Below, one piece after another: positions 8,761-17,674 of a stretch of 36,273 nt of DNA. The stretch is from an uncultured Anaerolineales bacterium (GTDB taxonomy: Bacteria; Chloroflexota; Anaerolineae; UBA4142). Below the pieces are notes generated by a model, which was given only the letters and a program-made list of their open reading frames with translations, searched no databases and had not been told where the DNA came from. The position numbers and the translations under genes are program-made. Location of the stretch: positions 1 to 36,273 of the forward strand of contig CAIKBD010000163.1 in assembly GCA_903825565.1 (NCBI GenBank). The letters are read 5' to 3'. The stretch's first letter is position 1, and each line of letters opens with the position of its first letter.

Positions 8761-10251
8761 GTGAATTCGACCGGCAAGACGATTGCCCAAAACGCCGGCA
8801 TCTTGATGCTGGCTCAATTGATCACCTGGGCGTTGACTTTGGCATTGACGATTGTGTTGCCGCGTTATCTCGGCGCAACCAATTCCGGCAAACTGACGAT
8901 TGCCAATTCGATTTGGGCAATCGTCGCCATCTTGGCGACGTTCGGGATGGACACGTTGCTGACGAAAGAGATCGCGCGCGATCCCGCCAAAGCGCCGCGC
9001 TTGTTCGGCGCATCCCTCGGCGCGCGCGTTTTGCTCTTTGCGGTTGGCGCGCTCGGCGTGATGCTGTACTTGCGCGTCGCCAATTATCCGGCGGAAACGC
9101 TGATCGTCGTCGGCATCGGCGGATTTGCCGCGCTCGCGTGGTTACTGATCGGCGCGTGCCAGGCGGTTTTGCAGGGCTTGGAGCGCATGACGCCGATGGC
9201 GTTGGCGACGATTGCCGGCAAAGCGTTCAACACGCTTGTGTGCATCACGGCTTTGTTGTTGGGGCACGGCGTGTACGTTGTGGCGTGCATTGCCGCGCTT
9301 GCCGCGAGCATCAACCTGGCGCTCCAACTCGCCGCGCTCAAACGGCTGGGGCATTTGCGAATCGCCTTCGATGCACGCACTCTGCGCGAAACGTTACGCG
9401 CCGGTTTTCCGTACCTCATGTCCGGCGTGTTTCTGATCGCGTACGGACAGGTGGATGTGATCATCATCTCGTTGCTCGTCAACGAAAAAACAGTGGGCTG
9501 GTACGGCGCGGCGAGTCAACTGTTCGGCACATCATTTTTCATCCCCACCGTTTTCATTACCGCCGTGTTCCCCGCGCTCTCGCGGATGTACGCCGACGCG
9601 TCGGATGCGTTGGCGCGGTTGATGCGAAAAAGTTTTGATCTGCTGTTGATCGTCGCCGTGCCGCTCGGCTTTGGTTTGTTCGTCATCGCCGATCCGCTCG
9701 TCATCCTCTTGTTCGGCGCGGAGTTTGCGCCCAGCGGCACGCTCCTCGCTCTGCTTGGCTTGGTGTTGATTGCGACGTACCAAAATATCTTGATCGGGCA
9801 ATTTCTCATTTCCACCGACCGGCAAAATCAGTGGACGCTGGTGATGGCAGTGGCGACGCTGGCGACGATTCCGCTCGACGTGTTGTTCGTGCCCTGGTGT
9901 CAGGCGCAATTTCAAAACGGCGCCATCGGCGGCGCGTTGAGTTTTATCGTTACCGAAATAGGCATGTTGATCGCGGGGCTGGGCTTACTGCCGCGCGGCG
10001 CGTTGAATCGCGCGAACGCTTGGCTCGCCGCGCGCGCGCTGTGCGCCGGCGTGGTGATGGCGGGCACGGCGTGGTGGGCGCGCGATCTGTTCATCGGGAT
10101 TCCGATCTTGATCAGCGCAATCGTGTACCCGACGGTGGCATTCGCTTTGCGGGTGATCGTGCCCGCCGATCTCGCCTTGTTTCGGCAAGTGGCGCAGGGT
10201 GTGGCGCAACGTGCGCGTAAAGCCAGCGCAGCGAGCGGAAGGAGAGGGTAA
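8761..10251 (+). CDS. Wzx-type lipid-linked oligosaccharide flippase (MOP superfamily)
   Basis: A 496-residue polytopic protein with about 14 predicted membrane helices. The N-terminal signature is typical of polysaccharide flippases ('NAGILMLAQLITWALTL', 'LPRYLGATNSGKLTIA', 'FGMDTLLTKEIARD'). The conserved central loop is 'VDVIIISLLVNEKTVGWYGAASQL'-like, with 'FIPTVFITAVFPALSR' after it. It would move undecaprenyl-linked repeat units across the inner membrane. It begins with GTG 8761, with AGGAG 5 bases upstream, and follows the co-polymerase gene by 8 bases. A cleavable signal peptide is not expected. Confidence 0.92.
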   Translation: MNSTGKTIAQNAGILMLAQLITWALTLALTIVLPRYLGATNSGKLTIANSIWAIVAILATFGMDTLLTKEIARDPAKAPRLFGASLGARVLLFAVGALGVMLYLRVANYPAETLIVVGIGGFAALAWLLIGACQAVLQGLERMTPMALATIAGKAFNTLVCITALLLGHGVYVVACIAALAASINLALQLAALKRLGHLRIAFDARTLRETLRAGFPYLMSGVFLIAYGQVDVIIISLLVNEKTVGWYGAASQLFGTSFFIPTVFITAVFPALSRMYADASDALARLMRKSFDLLLIVAVPLGFGLFVIADPLVILLFGAEFAPSGTLLALLGLVLIATYQNILIGQFLISTDRQNQWTLVMAVATLATIPLDVLFVPWCQAQFQNGAIGGALSFIVTEIGMLIAGLGLLPRGALNRANAWLAARALCAGVVMAGTAWWARDLFIGIPILISAIVYPTVAFALRVIVPADLALFRQVAQGVAQRARKASAASGRRG

Positions 10252-10254
10252 CGT

Positions 10255-10986
10255 ATGGCAAAACGCAAGCAAGCCAATGTCAAACCAACCCAACTCGTGA
10301 TCGAAGCCGACCCGCTGAAATTGGAGAGCGCCGACGGCGCGGCGCTGATCGAGTTTCCGTCCGTCGCCGTGCAAAATTTTCGGCACATGATCACGCGGCT
10401 GGCGAACGTTTCGCAATTGCCCGCGCGCTTGACGGTGCTTGCCACGTACCCCGAAGAGGGCGTGACGTACACCAGTCTCGCGCTCGCCGCGACGCTGGCG
10501 CACGATTGGCGCGCGCGCGTGTGTGTCGTCGAATTGAATTGGCATCGCCCGGGCTTGCTCAAACTGACGCCCGGTTTAGCCAGTCCTGGTTTAGCGGCGG
10601 TCATCGCCGGCGACACGCCGCTGGCGGATGCGTTTGTGCGGACCTCGCTCGACGGGTTGGCGTTGTTGCCCGCTGGCGAAATGCTGTTCGGCAGACGCAC
10701 GACGGTCGCGCGGAGCGCCGAGTTGAAGCAGTTGATCGCAGAGTTGGGATCGCAGTTCGACCGGCTCGTGCTCGACATTCCGGCGATCAAGATGACGAGT
10801 GACGCGATTCCACTCGCCGCGCTGGGCGATGCCGCGTGCCTGGTGATTCGCCAGGGCGTGACGCCCGCGCCCGACGTGAAACGCGCGCTCGATGACGTGG
10901 GCAATCTGCCGATGCTGGGCGTGGTGCTGAATCGCGTGCGCGTGCAAACGCCGCGCGCGATCCTGAACCTGATCCCGCAGGAGTGA
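10255..10986 (+). CDS. CpsD/CapB-like tyrosine-kinase homologue with degenerate Walker motifs
   Basis: A 243-residue cytoplasmic protein with the BY-kinase/ParA-like fold order. The P-loop region 'TYPEEGVTYTSLALAATLA' (64-82) has Val70 where the catalytic Walker A Lys belongs. The Walker A' region 'VCVVELNWHRPGL' has Glu93 and Asn95 instead of Asp and Asp. Walker B 'FDRLVLDIP' keeps Asp174. The C-terminus (LNLIPQE) lacks the usual Tyr cluster. BY-kinases autophosphorylate and partner Wzz-type proteins to control polymerisation. This one is probably ATPase-dead and may work as a structural or regulatory partner (inferred). It starts 3 bases after the flippase stop with AAGGAGAGGG upstream, inside an intact operon, so it does not look like a decaying pseudogene. 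Confidence 0.78.
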   Translation: MAKRKQANVKPTQLVIEADPLKLESADGAALIEFPSVAVQNFRHMITRLANVSQLPARLTVLATYPEEGVTYTSLALAATLAHDWRARVCVVELNWHRPGLLKLTPGLASPGLAAVIAGDTPLADAFVRTSLDGLALLPAGEMLFGRRTTVARSAELKQLIAELGSQFDRLVLDIPAIKMTSDAIPLAALGDAACLVIRQGVTPAPDVKRALDDVGNLPMLGVVLNRVRVQTPRAILNLIPQE

Positions 10987-10992
10987 CGCGCG

Positions 10993-11136
10993 ATGAAATT
11001 TTGGATCGCATTCGTTGTCGGCAGTTTTGTCGCCGCCAATTTTTTGGTGGGTCTGCGCGCCGATCTGAAAAAATGGATCATGCTCGCTATCACGGCATTC
11101 GTGTTGATCGGTTATTACTTTTTGAAACAGATTTGA
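10993..11136 (+). CDS. Small two-helix membrane protein (47 residues), unknown function
   Basis: ATG 10993 to TGA 11136 encodes 47 residues: a short N-terminus, a helix at about 4-20 (WIAFVVGSFVAANFLVG), a charged turn 'LRADLKKW' and a second helix at about 29-43 ending 'YYFLKQI'. AGGAG overlaps the end of the kinase-like gene, 9 bases upstream of the ATG. It sits between that gene and the O-antigen ligase gene in the same direction with no competing frame. I recognise no family. Its position suggests a small accessory subunit of the polymerase/co-polymerase complex, which is inference. Confidence 0.68.
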   Translation: MKFWIAFVVGSFVAANFLVGLRADLKKWIMLAITAFVLIGYYFLKQI

Positions 11137-11189
11137 GGGGCGCGCCCGTTTCGCAACTCGCCCCGCGCCTGCAAAATGTGTGAACTCGA

Positions 11190-12764
11190 ATGAGCATCCA
11201 ACCCTTTACGTTTGAAACCGAGTTGCGCTCGCTCGCGCAACTTGACCGCGCCGCCGGCTGGCGGTGGGCAATTTGGTTTGGCGTGGTCTTGGGGTTGACC
11301 GCCGTGATCGGCGGACTGCTCTTGACCGGGCAACCGTCGGTCGCGGCGGTGGGCTGGGCGTTGTACGCGCTCGCGCTCGCGGCGATCATTTACGAGCCGC
11401 GCTATGGCATCTATCTGATTATTTTTCTCTCGCTCTACGGCGATATTTTGATCGCGCCCTGGTATCCGTTCAACAAGAACTTTTCTTCGATGGAGTCGCT
11501 GTTTTTCGTCAACAAGTCGCTCATCTTCAGCCCGCTCGAAGTAACGCTGGTCGTCACCCTGCTCGCCTGGCTCGGCGGCGGGCGGATGCGACGCAAGATT
11601 GATTTTTACCAGGGACCCTTGTTCAAGCCGGTGATGATCTTTGCCGGTTTCATCGTGTTCGGCTTGGTGTTTGGCTTGAGCCGGCGCGGCAACGTCAACA
11701 TCGCTTTGTGGGAAGCCCGCCCGATCTTTTACCTGTTCGTCATATTCCTGATGGCGAGCAACCTGCTCCGCAAACGCGAGCATCTGAGTCATGCGTTGTG
11801 GGCGGCGATGCTTGCGCTCTTTCTGGAATCGCTCGGCGGCATTTCGCATTTGCTGATCGATCTGCACGGCAGTCTCGCCGGGGTCGAAGCGATTGGCGAG
11901 CACTCGATGTCGGTGCACGAAAATACGTTTTTCGTGTTTATGATTGCGGCGTGGTTTTATCGCGCGTCGCGCGCCAAGCGGTACGTCCTGCCCGCGCTCG
12001 CGCCGTGCGTGCTGTGGACGTACGCGGCGAACCAACGGCGCGCGTCGTACATCGGTTTGGTGCTCGCGCTGGGTTTGATCTTTATCATCCTGTTCAAATC
12101 CAATCGCAAACTTTTTTGGATGGTCGTGCCGCCGCTTGCCGCGCTCGGCGTGTTGTACACGATTGCCTTTTGGAACGCGTCCGGCCCCATCGCGCAACCG
12201 GCGCGCGCGATCCGCTCCGTGATCGCGCCGGTCAAAGACGGACGCGACGACCGCTCGAATGTGTATCGCGTGATCGAAAACATCAACTCGAATTACACGA
12301 TCCACCGGCAACCCTTGACCGGCGTGGGCTTTGGGCAAAAATTTTTCATCGTCGCGCCGTTGCCGGACATTTCGTTTTTTATCTGGTGGGAATATATCAC
12401 GCACAATTCGATCATTTGGATGTGGATGAAATCGGGCGCGGGCGGCTTTGCCGCGATGGTATTTCTGATCGCGTCGGCGTTGTTCACCGGCGTGCGCGCC
12501 TTGTGGCGGATGCCGGGCGGTGACCTCAGCGCGATTGTGCTGACCGCAACGTTGTATCTGGTGATCCATTTCGTTTACGCGTACGTGGACATGTCGTGGG
12601 ACAATCAAAGCATGTTGTACGTCGGTTTGATGCTGGCGATCATCAACACCGTCGAAAGCATCACTGCCGTACCCATCCCCACGCCGCGCAAACGCTGGAA
12701 CTGGCAACCCGATCCGTCGCCCGTGCCGGGCTTGCTACCGAATCCTGAAAGCGCAGGGCAATGA
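11190..12764 (+). CDS. O-antigen ligase/Wzy-like polymerase family protein
   Basis: A 524-residue membrane protein with about 12 helices. A large loop (about residues 325-410) carries the O-antigen ligase family (Wzy_C/WaaL) hallmark: '[11 protein letters not shown]' followed by '[19 protein letters not shown]', the His-Asn motif plus a Gly-rich turn. In a locus that also has Wzx and Wzz homologues and no lipid A-core genes, a polymerase role is more likely than an O-antigen ligase role. The C-terminus is Pro-rich and soluble. The start ATG 11190 lacks a clear Shine-Dalgarno sequence. The stop overlaps the next start by 4 bases (ATGA). Confidence 0.88.
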   Translation: MSIQPFTFETELRSLAQLDRAAGWRWAIWFGVVLGLTAVIGGLLLTGQPSVAAVGWALYALALAAIIYEPRYGIYLIIFLSLYGDILIAPWYPFNKNFSSMESLFFVNKSLIFSPLEVTLVVTLLAWLGGGRMRRKIDFYQGPLFKPVMIFAGFIVFGLVFGLSRRGNVNIALWEARPIFYLFVIFLMASNLLRKREHLSHALWAAMLALFLESLGGISHLLIDLHGSLAGVEAIGEHSMSVHENTFFVFMIAAWFYRASRAKRYVLPALAPCVLWTYAANQRRASYIGLVLALGLIFIILFKSNRKLFWMVVPPLAALGVLYTIAFWNASGPIAQPARAIRSVIAPVKDGRDDRSNVYRVIENINSNYTIHRQPLTGVGFGQKFFIVAPLPDISFFIWWEYITHNSIIWMWMKSGAGGFAAMVFLIASALFTGVRALWRMPGGDLSAIVLTATLYLVIHFVYAYVDMSWDNQSMLYVGLMLAIINTVESITAVPIPTPRKRWNWQPDPSPVPGLLPNPESAGQ

Positions 12765-13315
12765 AACTCGTTCAACTCCTCCGCGAAGAAACCGAAGGAC
12801 TGCATTGGCGTTTGCTGTTCGCGCAAATGTTGCTCGCCCCGTTGCCGTTGCACGTGGGCAATCGTGTGCGCGCATACGGGTTGCGCCTCGCCGGGTTTGA
12901 CATCGGGCACGGCACCGTCATCTGGGAAACGCCGCGCATCACCGGCGCGGGCGATCTGTACGCGCGCTTGCACATTGGCAAATTTTGCTGGATCAACGTC
13001 GGCACATTTTTTAACCTGGGCGGCAAAATCACCATTGGGGATCGCGTGGGCATCGGGCACGAGGTCATGTTCCTCACCGACACGCACGCCATCGGCGGTG
13101 CGGAACGGCGCGCGGGCGCAGTTCACGCTTTGCCGATCACCATCGGCGATGGGGTGTGGATCGGCGCGCGCGCGACGATTTTGCCGGGCGTAACGATTGG
13201 CGCAGGCGCGATCATCGCCGCGGGTTCGCTCGTGGCGAAGGATGTGCCGGCGAACGTGCTGGCAGGCGGCGTGCCGGCAAAAGTGATCAAGGAGTTGGAG
13301 CCGGGCGGGTTATGA
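12761..13315 (+). CDS. Hexapeptide-repeat O-acyltransferase (WcaF/CysE-like fold)
   Basis: A 184-residue protein built mostly of left-handed beta-helix hexapeptide repeats (about 45-170: '[13 protein letters not shown]', '[15 protein letters not shown]', '[15 protein letters not shown]'). It ends in the acetyltransferase consensus '[13 protein letters not shown]'. The likely catalytic His is in 'TDTHAIGG' (about residue 109). It would acetylate a sugar hydroxyl or amino group of the polymer using acetyl-CoA. It is coupled by ATGA overlaps to the genes on both sides. The substrate cannot be told from sequence. Confidence 0.88.
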   Translation: MKLVQLLREETEGLHWRLLFAQMLLAPLPLHVGNRVRAYGLRLAGFDIGHGTVIWETPRITGAGDLYARLHIGKFCWINVGTFFNLGGKITIGDRVGIGHEVMFLTDTHAIGGAERRAGAVHALPITIGDGVWIGARATILPGVTIGAGAIIAAGSLVAKDVPANVLAGGVPAKVIKELEPGGL

Positions 13316-13848
13316 ACTCTCACGATTTTTTCAACGACGGACTGGCGGTTTTGCGCGCGCGCTGGTATTTGCGAAACGCGACACGCGTCGGCGCAAAGGT
13401 GCGCGTGTGGGGCAAGCCATCCGTGCAAAACTGGGGCACGCTGATCGTCGCGGAACGCGTGCGGCTCGTCTCGACGATTGCGACGCTCGAACTCGTTGCC
13501 GGCGCGGGCGGCACGCTCGACATCGGCGCGAGCGCGTTCATCAATTACGGATGCTCTCTCGCCGCGAGTCAGTTGATCCGCATCGGCGCGCGGTGCAACA
13601 TCGGCACGCACGTCATTCTGATGGATAATGATTTTCACCGTCTTGAGCCGGAGCGGCGCAACGAGCGCCCGGCATCCGCGCCGATCATTCTCGAAGAAAA
13701 TGTGTGGCTGGGCGCGCGTGTGATCGTGATGCGCGGCGTGACGATTGGCGCGGGCAGCGTCGTCGGCGCGGGCAGTGTTGTCACGCGCGACATTCCGCCG
13801 CGCGCGCTCGCCGTTGGTTCGCCGGCGAAAGTGATTCGGATGTTGTAA
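13312..13848 (+). CDS. Hexapeptide-repeat acyltransferase
   Basis: A 178-residue left-handed beta-helix transferase. Repeats run from about 62 to 165 ('[13 protein letters not shown]', '[13 protein letters not shown]', '[16 protein letters not shown]', '[15 protein letters not shown]'), and the C-terminus is '[14 protein letters not shown]'. 'MDNDFHRLE' (about 104-112) supplies the conserved Asp-x-x-His. The start at ATG 13312 forms an ATGA overlap with the preceding acyltransferase. The two adjacent acyltransferases differ in their N-terminal halves and in the loop around the His, so they probably modify different positions. Confidence 0.88.
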   Translation: MNSHDFFNDGLAVLRARWYLRNATRVGAKVRVWGKPSVQNWGTLIVAERVRLVSTIATLELVAGAGGTLDIGASAFINYGCSLAASQLIRIGARCNIGTHVILMDNDFHRLEPERRNERPASAPIILEENVWLGARVIVMRGVTIGAGSVVGAGSVVTRDIPPRALAVGSPAKVIRML

Positions 13849-14796
13849 ATGAATAATTCCGTTGACATTATCATTCCCACACGCGGGCGCGGCAATCTGA
13901 TTGATGAAACGATTGCGAGCATCCGCGCTAGTTCGCATCACGCGTTCACGCTGTGGGTCGCCGATCAAAGCGACGACGCCGCGACGGCGCGCGCGGTGCT
14001 GCCGCACGTCGAAAACGATGCGCGTGTGCGGTACCTCCGCGTGCCGCCGACCGGTTCGAGCGCGGCGCGCAACATCGGCGCGGCGGCAGGCGATGCGCCG
14101 TACATCCTGTTCACCGACGACGATTGCGTCGTAGACCCAAGCTGGGTGACGGAAATGATCCGCGAATTGGCTGAGCCGCAAACGTGGGCGGTGTTTGGGC
14201 GCGTGGTGCCGGATGATGACGAAGCGGTGCGCGACAGCAAAGAGTTACGCGGCATCTGGCTCGCGCGCAAAGATTCGAACACGCGCCAGGTGTTCGCCGG
14301 GGATCGCTTTAATTTGGGTTTTGGGCACGGCGCGAATATGGGCTTTCGGCGGGACTGTTACGTTGCCGTCGCCGGGTTCGATGAACTGCTCGGCGTCGGC
14401 GCGCGCTTTCGCTCGTGGCCCGAGCGCGACATCGGCTATCGCATCCTGCGGCGCGGCGGGCAAATCGTCTACGCGCCGGGCGCGCTGGCGCATCATCGTC
14501 ACTGGCGTGCCTGGGACGGCGTGCGGCGCACGCTACGAAATTACGCGCTGGGCACCGGCGCCGCCGTCGGCAAGTATGTGCGTTGCGGCGATTGGCGCGC
14601 CGCGTACCTGCTGTTCGAGTGGTTGCTCGATCAAGGCGTGCGGCAAATTTTATCCGGCGCGCTCAAATGGCGCAGTCCGCAAAAAATGCAAGCCGGCATA
14701 ATTCAGTTGATTTATCCCTGGGCGGGGCTGATCGACAGCGCGCGCGCGCCGGTGGATCGCGATTTGATCCTGTATCGGAAAACGCCCAAACCGTAA
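13849..14796 (+). CDS. Family 2 glycosyltransferase
   Basis: A 315-residue GT-A fold enzyme. The N-terminal 'VDIIIPTRGRGNLIDETIASI' is the nucleotide-sugar start motif. 'SSAARNIGAAAGD' and 'YILFTDDDCVVDP' (about 84-96) carry the metal-binding Asp cluster, and 'FGHGANMGFRR' and 'WPERDIGYRILRRG' (about 183-204) give the acceptor and catalytic acidic region. It would transfer one sugar to a lipid-linked acceptor on the cytoplasmic face. ATG 13849 follows the previous stop directly. No membrane helix is evident. Confidence 0.9.
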   Translation: MNNSVDIIIPTRGRGNLIDETIASIRASSHHAFTLWVADQSDDAATARAVLPHVENDARVRYLRVPPTGSSAARNIGAAAGDAPYILFTDDDCVVDPSWVTEMIRELAEPQTWAVFGRVVPDDDEAVRDSKELRGIWLARKDSNTRQVFAGDRFNLGFGHGANMGFRRDCYVAVAGFDELLGVGARFRSWPERDIGYRILRRGGQIVYAPGALAHHRHWRAWDGVRRTLRNYALGTGAAVGKYVRCGDWRAAYLLFEWLLDQGVRQILSGALKWRSPQKMQAGIIQLIYPWAGLIDSARAPVDRDLILYRKTPKP

Positions 14797-14806
14797 GAGG
14801 TTGCTT

Positions 14807-15865
14807 ATGTTGGTGCGCGAACTGGACGAGCGCGACAATATAGTTTGGGATCATCTCGTCGGCGAGTCGCCGCAAGGCAATGTGTTTTTGCGCGCCGAAT
14901 GGCTCGCGGGGTTGTGCGCCACCGATCCGGATTTGCATGCGCGGCGGTTCGGTTGTTTCGAGGAGGCGCGCTTGCTCGCCGGGCAAGCCGTGATCGCGCA
15001 TCGGCGCTGGGGCGTGTGGCTCACCCCGCCGTTTGAATTTTTCTACTGCGGGCCCTTGCTCGCGCCGGCATTGCCCGCCACGCTACAGGTGCAAGTGCAG
15101 GCGGATCTCGCGCGCGAGATCGCCCGGCATTTTGCGTTCGTCGCGTTCGAGACACATCCCAGTTTAAGCGACGTGCGCGGCTGGCTCGAAGCGGGCTGGG
15201 ACGTGGGCGCAGTCTACACGCATCGCTGGCAGATGCGCGATCCCGCCGCCGTGTGGCAAGCGATGAACCGGGAAAAACGCCGCGCGATCAAACACGCGCG
15301 CGCGCAATTCGCGTTTAGCCACGACGAGAGCGATGCGACGCTCGCCGAGTTTCTGCCGCTGTACCACCAAACGATGCGGAAATTTTCGTGGCATCCCTCG
15401 CCGAAATGGGAAGCGATTTTTCGCGCGCGCTTTCGGTGGATGGCGGCACGCGGCAGTTGTCGCTTGCACACCGCGCGTTTGCCCAACGGCGAATTGGTCG
15501 GCGGCGTCGTCACGTTGATCAGCCCGCCGGATCGCACGGCGTACTTGTTTCGGCAAGGTTCGAATCCCGCGCTACTCGACACGGGGTTGATCCCGGCATT
15601 GTACTGGCACGCCGCAAACGATCTCGCCGGCGAAATCGAGTTTGTGAATTTCGGCGGCTCGCCGCAACCGTCGCTCAGCCGGTTCAAGGATTTTCTGGGC
15701 GCGGAAGCGATGCTCCATTTTCACATTGCGCGCGTCAACGACCCGGCGCGCTGGCGAATGTACACGACTGCGCTCGCGGCGAAAAACGCGGCGTACAATT
15801 TCTTGATGCGATTCGCGCGGCGACCGTTGCAATCGCTTTGGCACAGGAACTATGCCCACGCTTAG
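14807..15865 (+). CDS. FemAB/GNAT-like acyl or aminoacyl transferase (acetyltransferase_6 type)
   Basis: A 352-residue cytoplasmic protein resembling the FemAB/CelD group of double-GNAT transferases found in polysaccharide loci. Typical features are 'NVFLRAEWLAGL' near the N-terminus, 'MNREKRRAIKHARAQ' (about 160-174), and 'LYHQTMRKF', 'LVGGVVTLISP', 'DTGLIPALYWHAANDL' and 'EFVNFGGSPQPSLSRFKDFLG' in the second half. Proteins of this group acylate amino sugars or peptide bridges. The donor here is unknown. I chose ATG 14807 with AAGAGG 6 bases upstream over TTG 14801. It overlaps the next glycosyltransferase by 14 bases. Confidence 0.8.
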   Translation: MLVRELDERDNIVWDHLVGESPQGNVFLRAEWLAGLCATDPDLHARRFGCFEEARLLAGQAVIAHRRWGVWLTPPFEFFYCGPLLAPALPATLQVQVQADLAREIARHFAFVAFETHPSLSDVRGWLEAGWDVGAVYTHRWQMRDPAAVWQAMNREKRRAIKHARAQFAFSHDESDATLAEFLPLYHQTMRKFSWHPSPKWEAIFRARFRWMAARGSCRLHTARLPNGELVGGVVTLISPPDRTAYLFRQGSNPALLDTGLIPALYWHAANDLAGEIEFVNFGGSPQPSLSRFKDFLGAEAMLHFHIARVNDPARWRMYTTALAAKNAAYNFLMRFARRPLQSLWHRNYAHA

Positions 15866-16865
15866 CGTCATTATTCCAACATACAACCGGCTCGACCGGC
15901 TCAAACGCGTGCTCGCCGCGCTCGAAGTGCAAACCGGCGCGCCCGCCGATCTCGAAATCGTGATCGTCTCCGACGGTTCGCGCGATGGCACGGACGATTA
16001 TTTGCGCGGCTTGCAATCGCCGTTGAACGTCACGCCGATCTTTCAGGCGAACCAGGGCGTTGCCGTGGCGCGCAATGCCGGCATCGCGCGCGCGACCGGC
16101 GAGCTGGTGCTGTTCGTGGACGACGACGTAATCCCCGCGCCGCAATTGATCGCAGAGCATTGGCGCTTGCACGCGGCGAGCGACGGCAACTTGATTGTGC
16201 TGGGTCCCATGCTGTCGCCACGCGATTTCAAAATGGCGGCATGGGTGCAGTGGGAACAAGCGATGCTGGTCAAGCAGTACGATGCGATGGTGCGCGGCAA
16301 GTGGTCGCCCACCGCGCGGCAGTTTTACACCGGCAATACGTCGCTGGCGCGCGCGCACCTCGTTGCCGCCGGCGGATTCGATCCCGCATTTCGCCGCGCG
16401 GAGGATGTCGAGTTGGCATATCGTTTGGCGGCGCGCGGGTTGCGGTTCGTGTTCAATCCGGCGGCGGTGGGCTGGCATTACGCCGAACGCAGTTTTGCCG
16501 CGTGGTTGGAAATTCCGTACGTCTACGGGCGCAACGATGTCATTTTTACGCGCGCGAAAAATCAGACCTGGCTGTTACCGACGGTCTGGCACGAATTTCG
16601 CGGGCGCAACCCGTTCATTCGCGGCTTGACGCACGCGTGCCTCGATCATGCGCGGCTCAGCGCGCTGGTGATCGCCACGCTTCGGCGCGCGGCGGAAATG
16701 GGCGCGGCGGCGCGCGTGCCGGCGATTCCGCGCATGGCGTACAGCGGCATTTTCAATTTGCGGCATTATCAGGGCGTCGCGGACGAACTGGGGGGGCGCG
16801 CGAAATTTTTCGCCGGCGTCGCCACGGCGGAAAAACCGGCGCCGGTGCCGGGTGGGGCAAGTTGA
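15852..16865 (+). CDS. Family 2 glycosyltransferase
   Basis: A 337-residue GT-A enzyme. Visible motifs are 'LSVIIPTYNRLDRLKRVL' at the N-terminus, 'VSDGSRDGT' (nucleotide-binding Asp), 'GVAVARNAGIARATG', 'LVLFVDDDVIPAP' (metal-binding DDD, about 91-93), and 'GGFDPAFRRAEDVELAYRL' (about 174-192, catalytic ED). The C-terminus has amphipathic segments but no clear membrane helix. It is the last plus-strand gene before the antisense HNH pair, and its end lies 12 bases from the convergent HNH gene. Confidence 0.9.
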   Translation: MPTLSVIIPTYNRLDRLKRVLAALEVQTGAPADLEIVIVSDGSRDGTDDYLRGLQSPLNVTPIFQANQGVAVARNAGIARATGELVLFVDDDVIPAPQLIAEHWRLHAASDGNLIVLGPMLSPRDFKMAAWVQWEQAMLVKQYDAMVRGKWSPTARQFYTGNTSLARAHLVAAGGFDPAFRRAEDVELAYRLAARGLRFVFNPAAVGWHYAERSFAAWLEIPYVYGRNDVIFTRAKNQTWLLPTVWHEFRGRNPFIRGLTHACLDHARLSALVIATLRRAAEMGAAARVPAIPRMAYSGIFNLRHYQGVADELGGRAKFFAGVATAEKPAPVPGGAS

Positions 16866-16877
16866 TTTCGGGTTTGT

Positions 16878-17297
16878 TTACCGGGTCGGCGGATAACGCT
16901 TCTTTTCGATCAGCCAACGCCGGTTGTCCACGCGCACCGGCGCGTTAAAGCGCAAGAGGGCGACGGTTGCGCGCCCAATCGCCGTCAAGCCAATGATCTG
17001 CGCGTCAACGAGCGCAAAGTGATCGCGCCAAATTTGGACGCGTGGGTTGAACAGCGGGACAAGCGTTTGAGTTTGCGGGTCAAGCGTGGTGAGGTCTGCG
17101 CCCTTGGCGCGATTACAAGGCAAACACGCCAGCGTGAGATTTTCGGCGACGGTTTGCCCGCCGTGTTTACGCGCAATCAAATGGTCGATCTCGTGCGCTT
17201 CGGGGACATCGTCTTGGTGAATCAGACAGTACTCGCAACAGGAACCCGCGCGGGCGACCACCCGTTCGCGCAAGGCGAAATTTACGAGGGTAGGCAT
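16878..17297 (-). CDS. HNH endonuclease
   Basis: A 139-residue nuclease with a complete HNH/zinc-finger core: C21-x-x-C24, 'HEIDHLIARKHGG' (His39 as putative general base, preceded by Glu36 and Asp38), 'AENLTLACLPCNRAKG' (Asn53, C58-x-x-C61, Asn62). It belongs to the compact stand-alone HNH type that nicks or cuts DNA. It lies 4 bases downstream of the small partner gene on the same strand, antisense to the polysaccharide genes on both sides. The target is unknown. Homing-type mobility, defence or a toxin role would all fit. Confidence 0.9.
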   Translation of the reverse strand: MPTLVNFALRERVVARAGSCCEYCLIHQDDVPEAHEIDHLIARKHGGQTVAENLTLACLPCNRAKGADLTTLDPQTQTLVPLFNPRVQIWRDHFALVDAQIIGLTAIGRATVALLRFNAPVRVDNRRWLIEKKRYPPTR

Positions 17298-17301
17298 TGG
17301 T

Positions 17302-17652
17302 TCAACTGACGGCGGGGGGACGCGCGTGCGCTTTGAGCCGCGTCATAATTTCGTGAACGTACTCGTACCAGTCCAGCTCGGCGTGTTCCGCGTTGCTCAA
17401 ACCCTCTTCGCGGTTCTTGTCCAAAAGTAGCGCGAGGCGCGCTTGGGATGCGGGCGAAATTTTGAAGGCGAGGATTTGGGGCGCGGTGGGATGCGTGGCT
17501 AGAAACTCGACCATTTCGGCGAACGGGCTGGGCGCGCTCAGGCGCGGCGCGCGCCATGCGTCCAACGCCCATTCCAAAATTTGAGGCAAGTCGTCGCGTT
17601 CGGCAAGTCGCTGTGCCAAGTTATCCGACACCTGAAGCGTAATCGTCGTCAT
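17302..17652 (-). CDS. Small partner protein of the HNH endonuclease, unknown function
   Basis: A 116-residue protein of unrecognised family. The start 'MTTITLQVSDNLAQRLAE' looks like a short beta strand followed by a helix, as in some antitoxin-like or DNA-binding N-termini. The C-terminal half ('ISPASQARLALLLDKNREEG', 'HAELDWYEYVHEIMTRLKAHA') is helical and acidic. I recall similar small proteins next to HNH genes in cyanobacteria and Chloroflexota, but I cannot confirm that here. ATG 17652 follows GAGGTGAAATGAGCC, and an extended -10 promoter lies just upstream. Four bases separate it from the HNH gene, so the two form an operon. Confidence 0.78.
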   Translation of the reverse strand: MTTITLQVSDNLAQRLAERDDLPQILEWALDAWRAPRLSAPSPFAEMVEFLATHPTAPQILAFKISPASQARLALLLDKNREEGLSNAEHAELDWYEYVHEIMTRLKAHARPPAVS

Positions 17653-17674
17653 GGCTCATTTCACCTCTGGGCAA

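Noticed and set aside
10255-10986. Calling the kinase-like gene a pseudogene
   Set aside because: The frame is full length with a good ribosome site and tight operon spacing. Only the catalytic residues differ, so it is treated as a pseudoenzyme.
11115-12707. Antisense 530-codon frame under the O-antigen ligase gene
   Set aside because: It is very rich in His, Arg, Gln and Asp and has no motif. The plus-strand gene has clear membrane helices and the ligase motif.
14801-14806. TTG start for the FemAB-like gene
   Set aside because: ATG 14807 two codons later is better spaced from AAGAGG.
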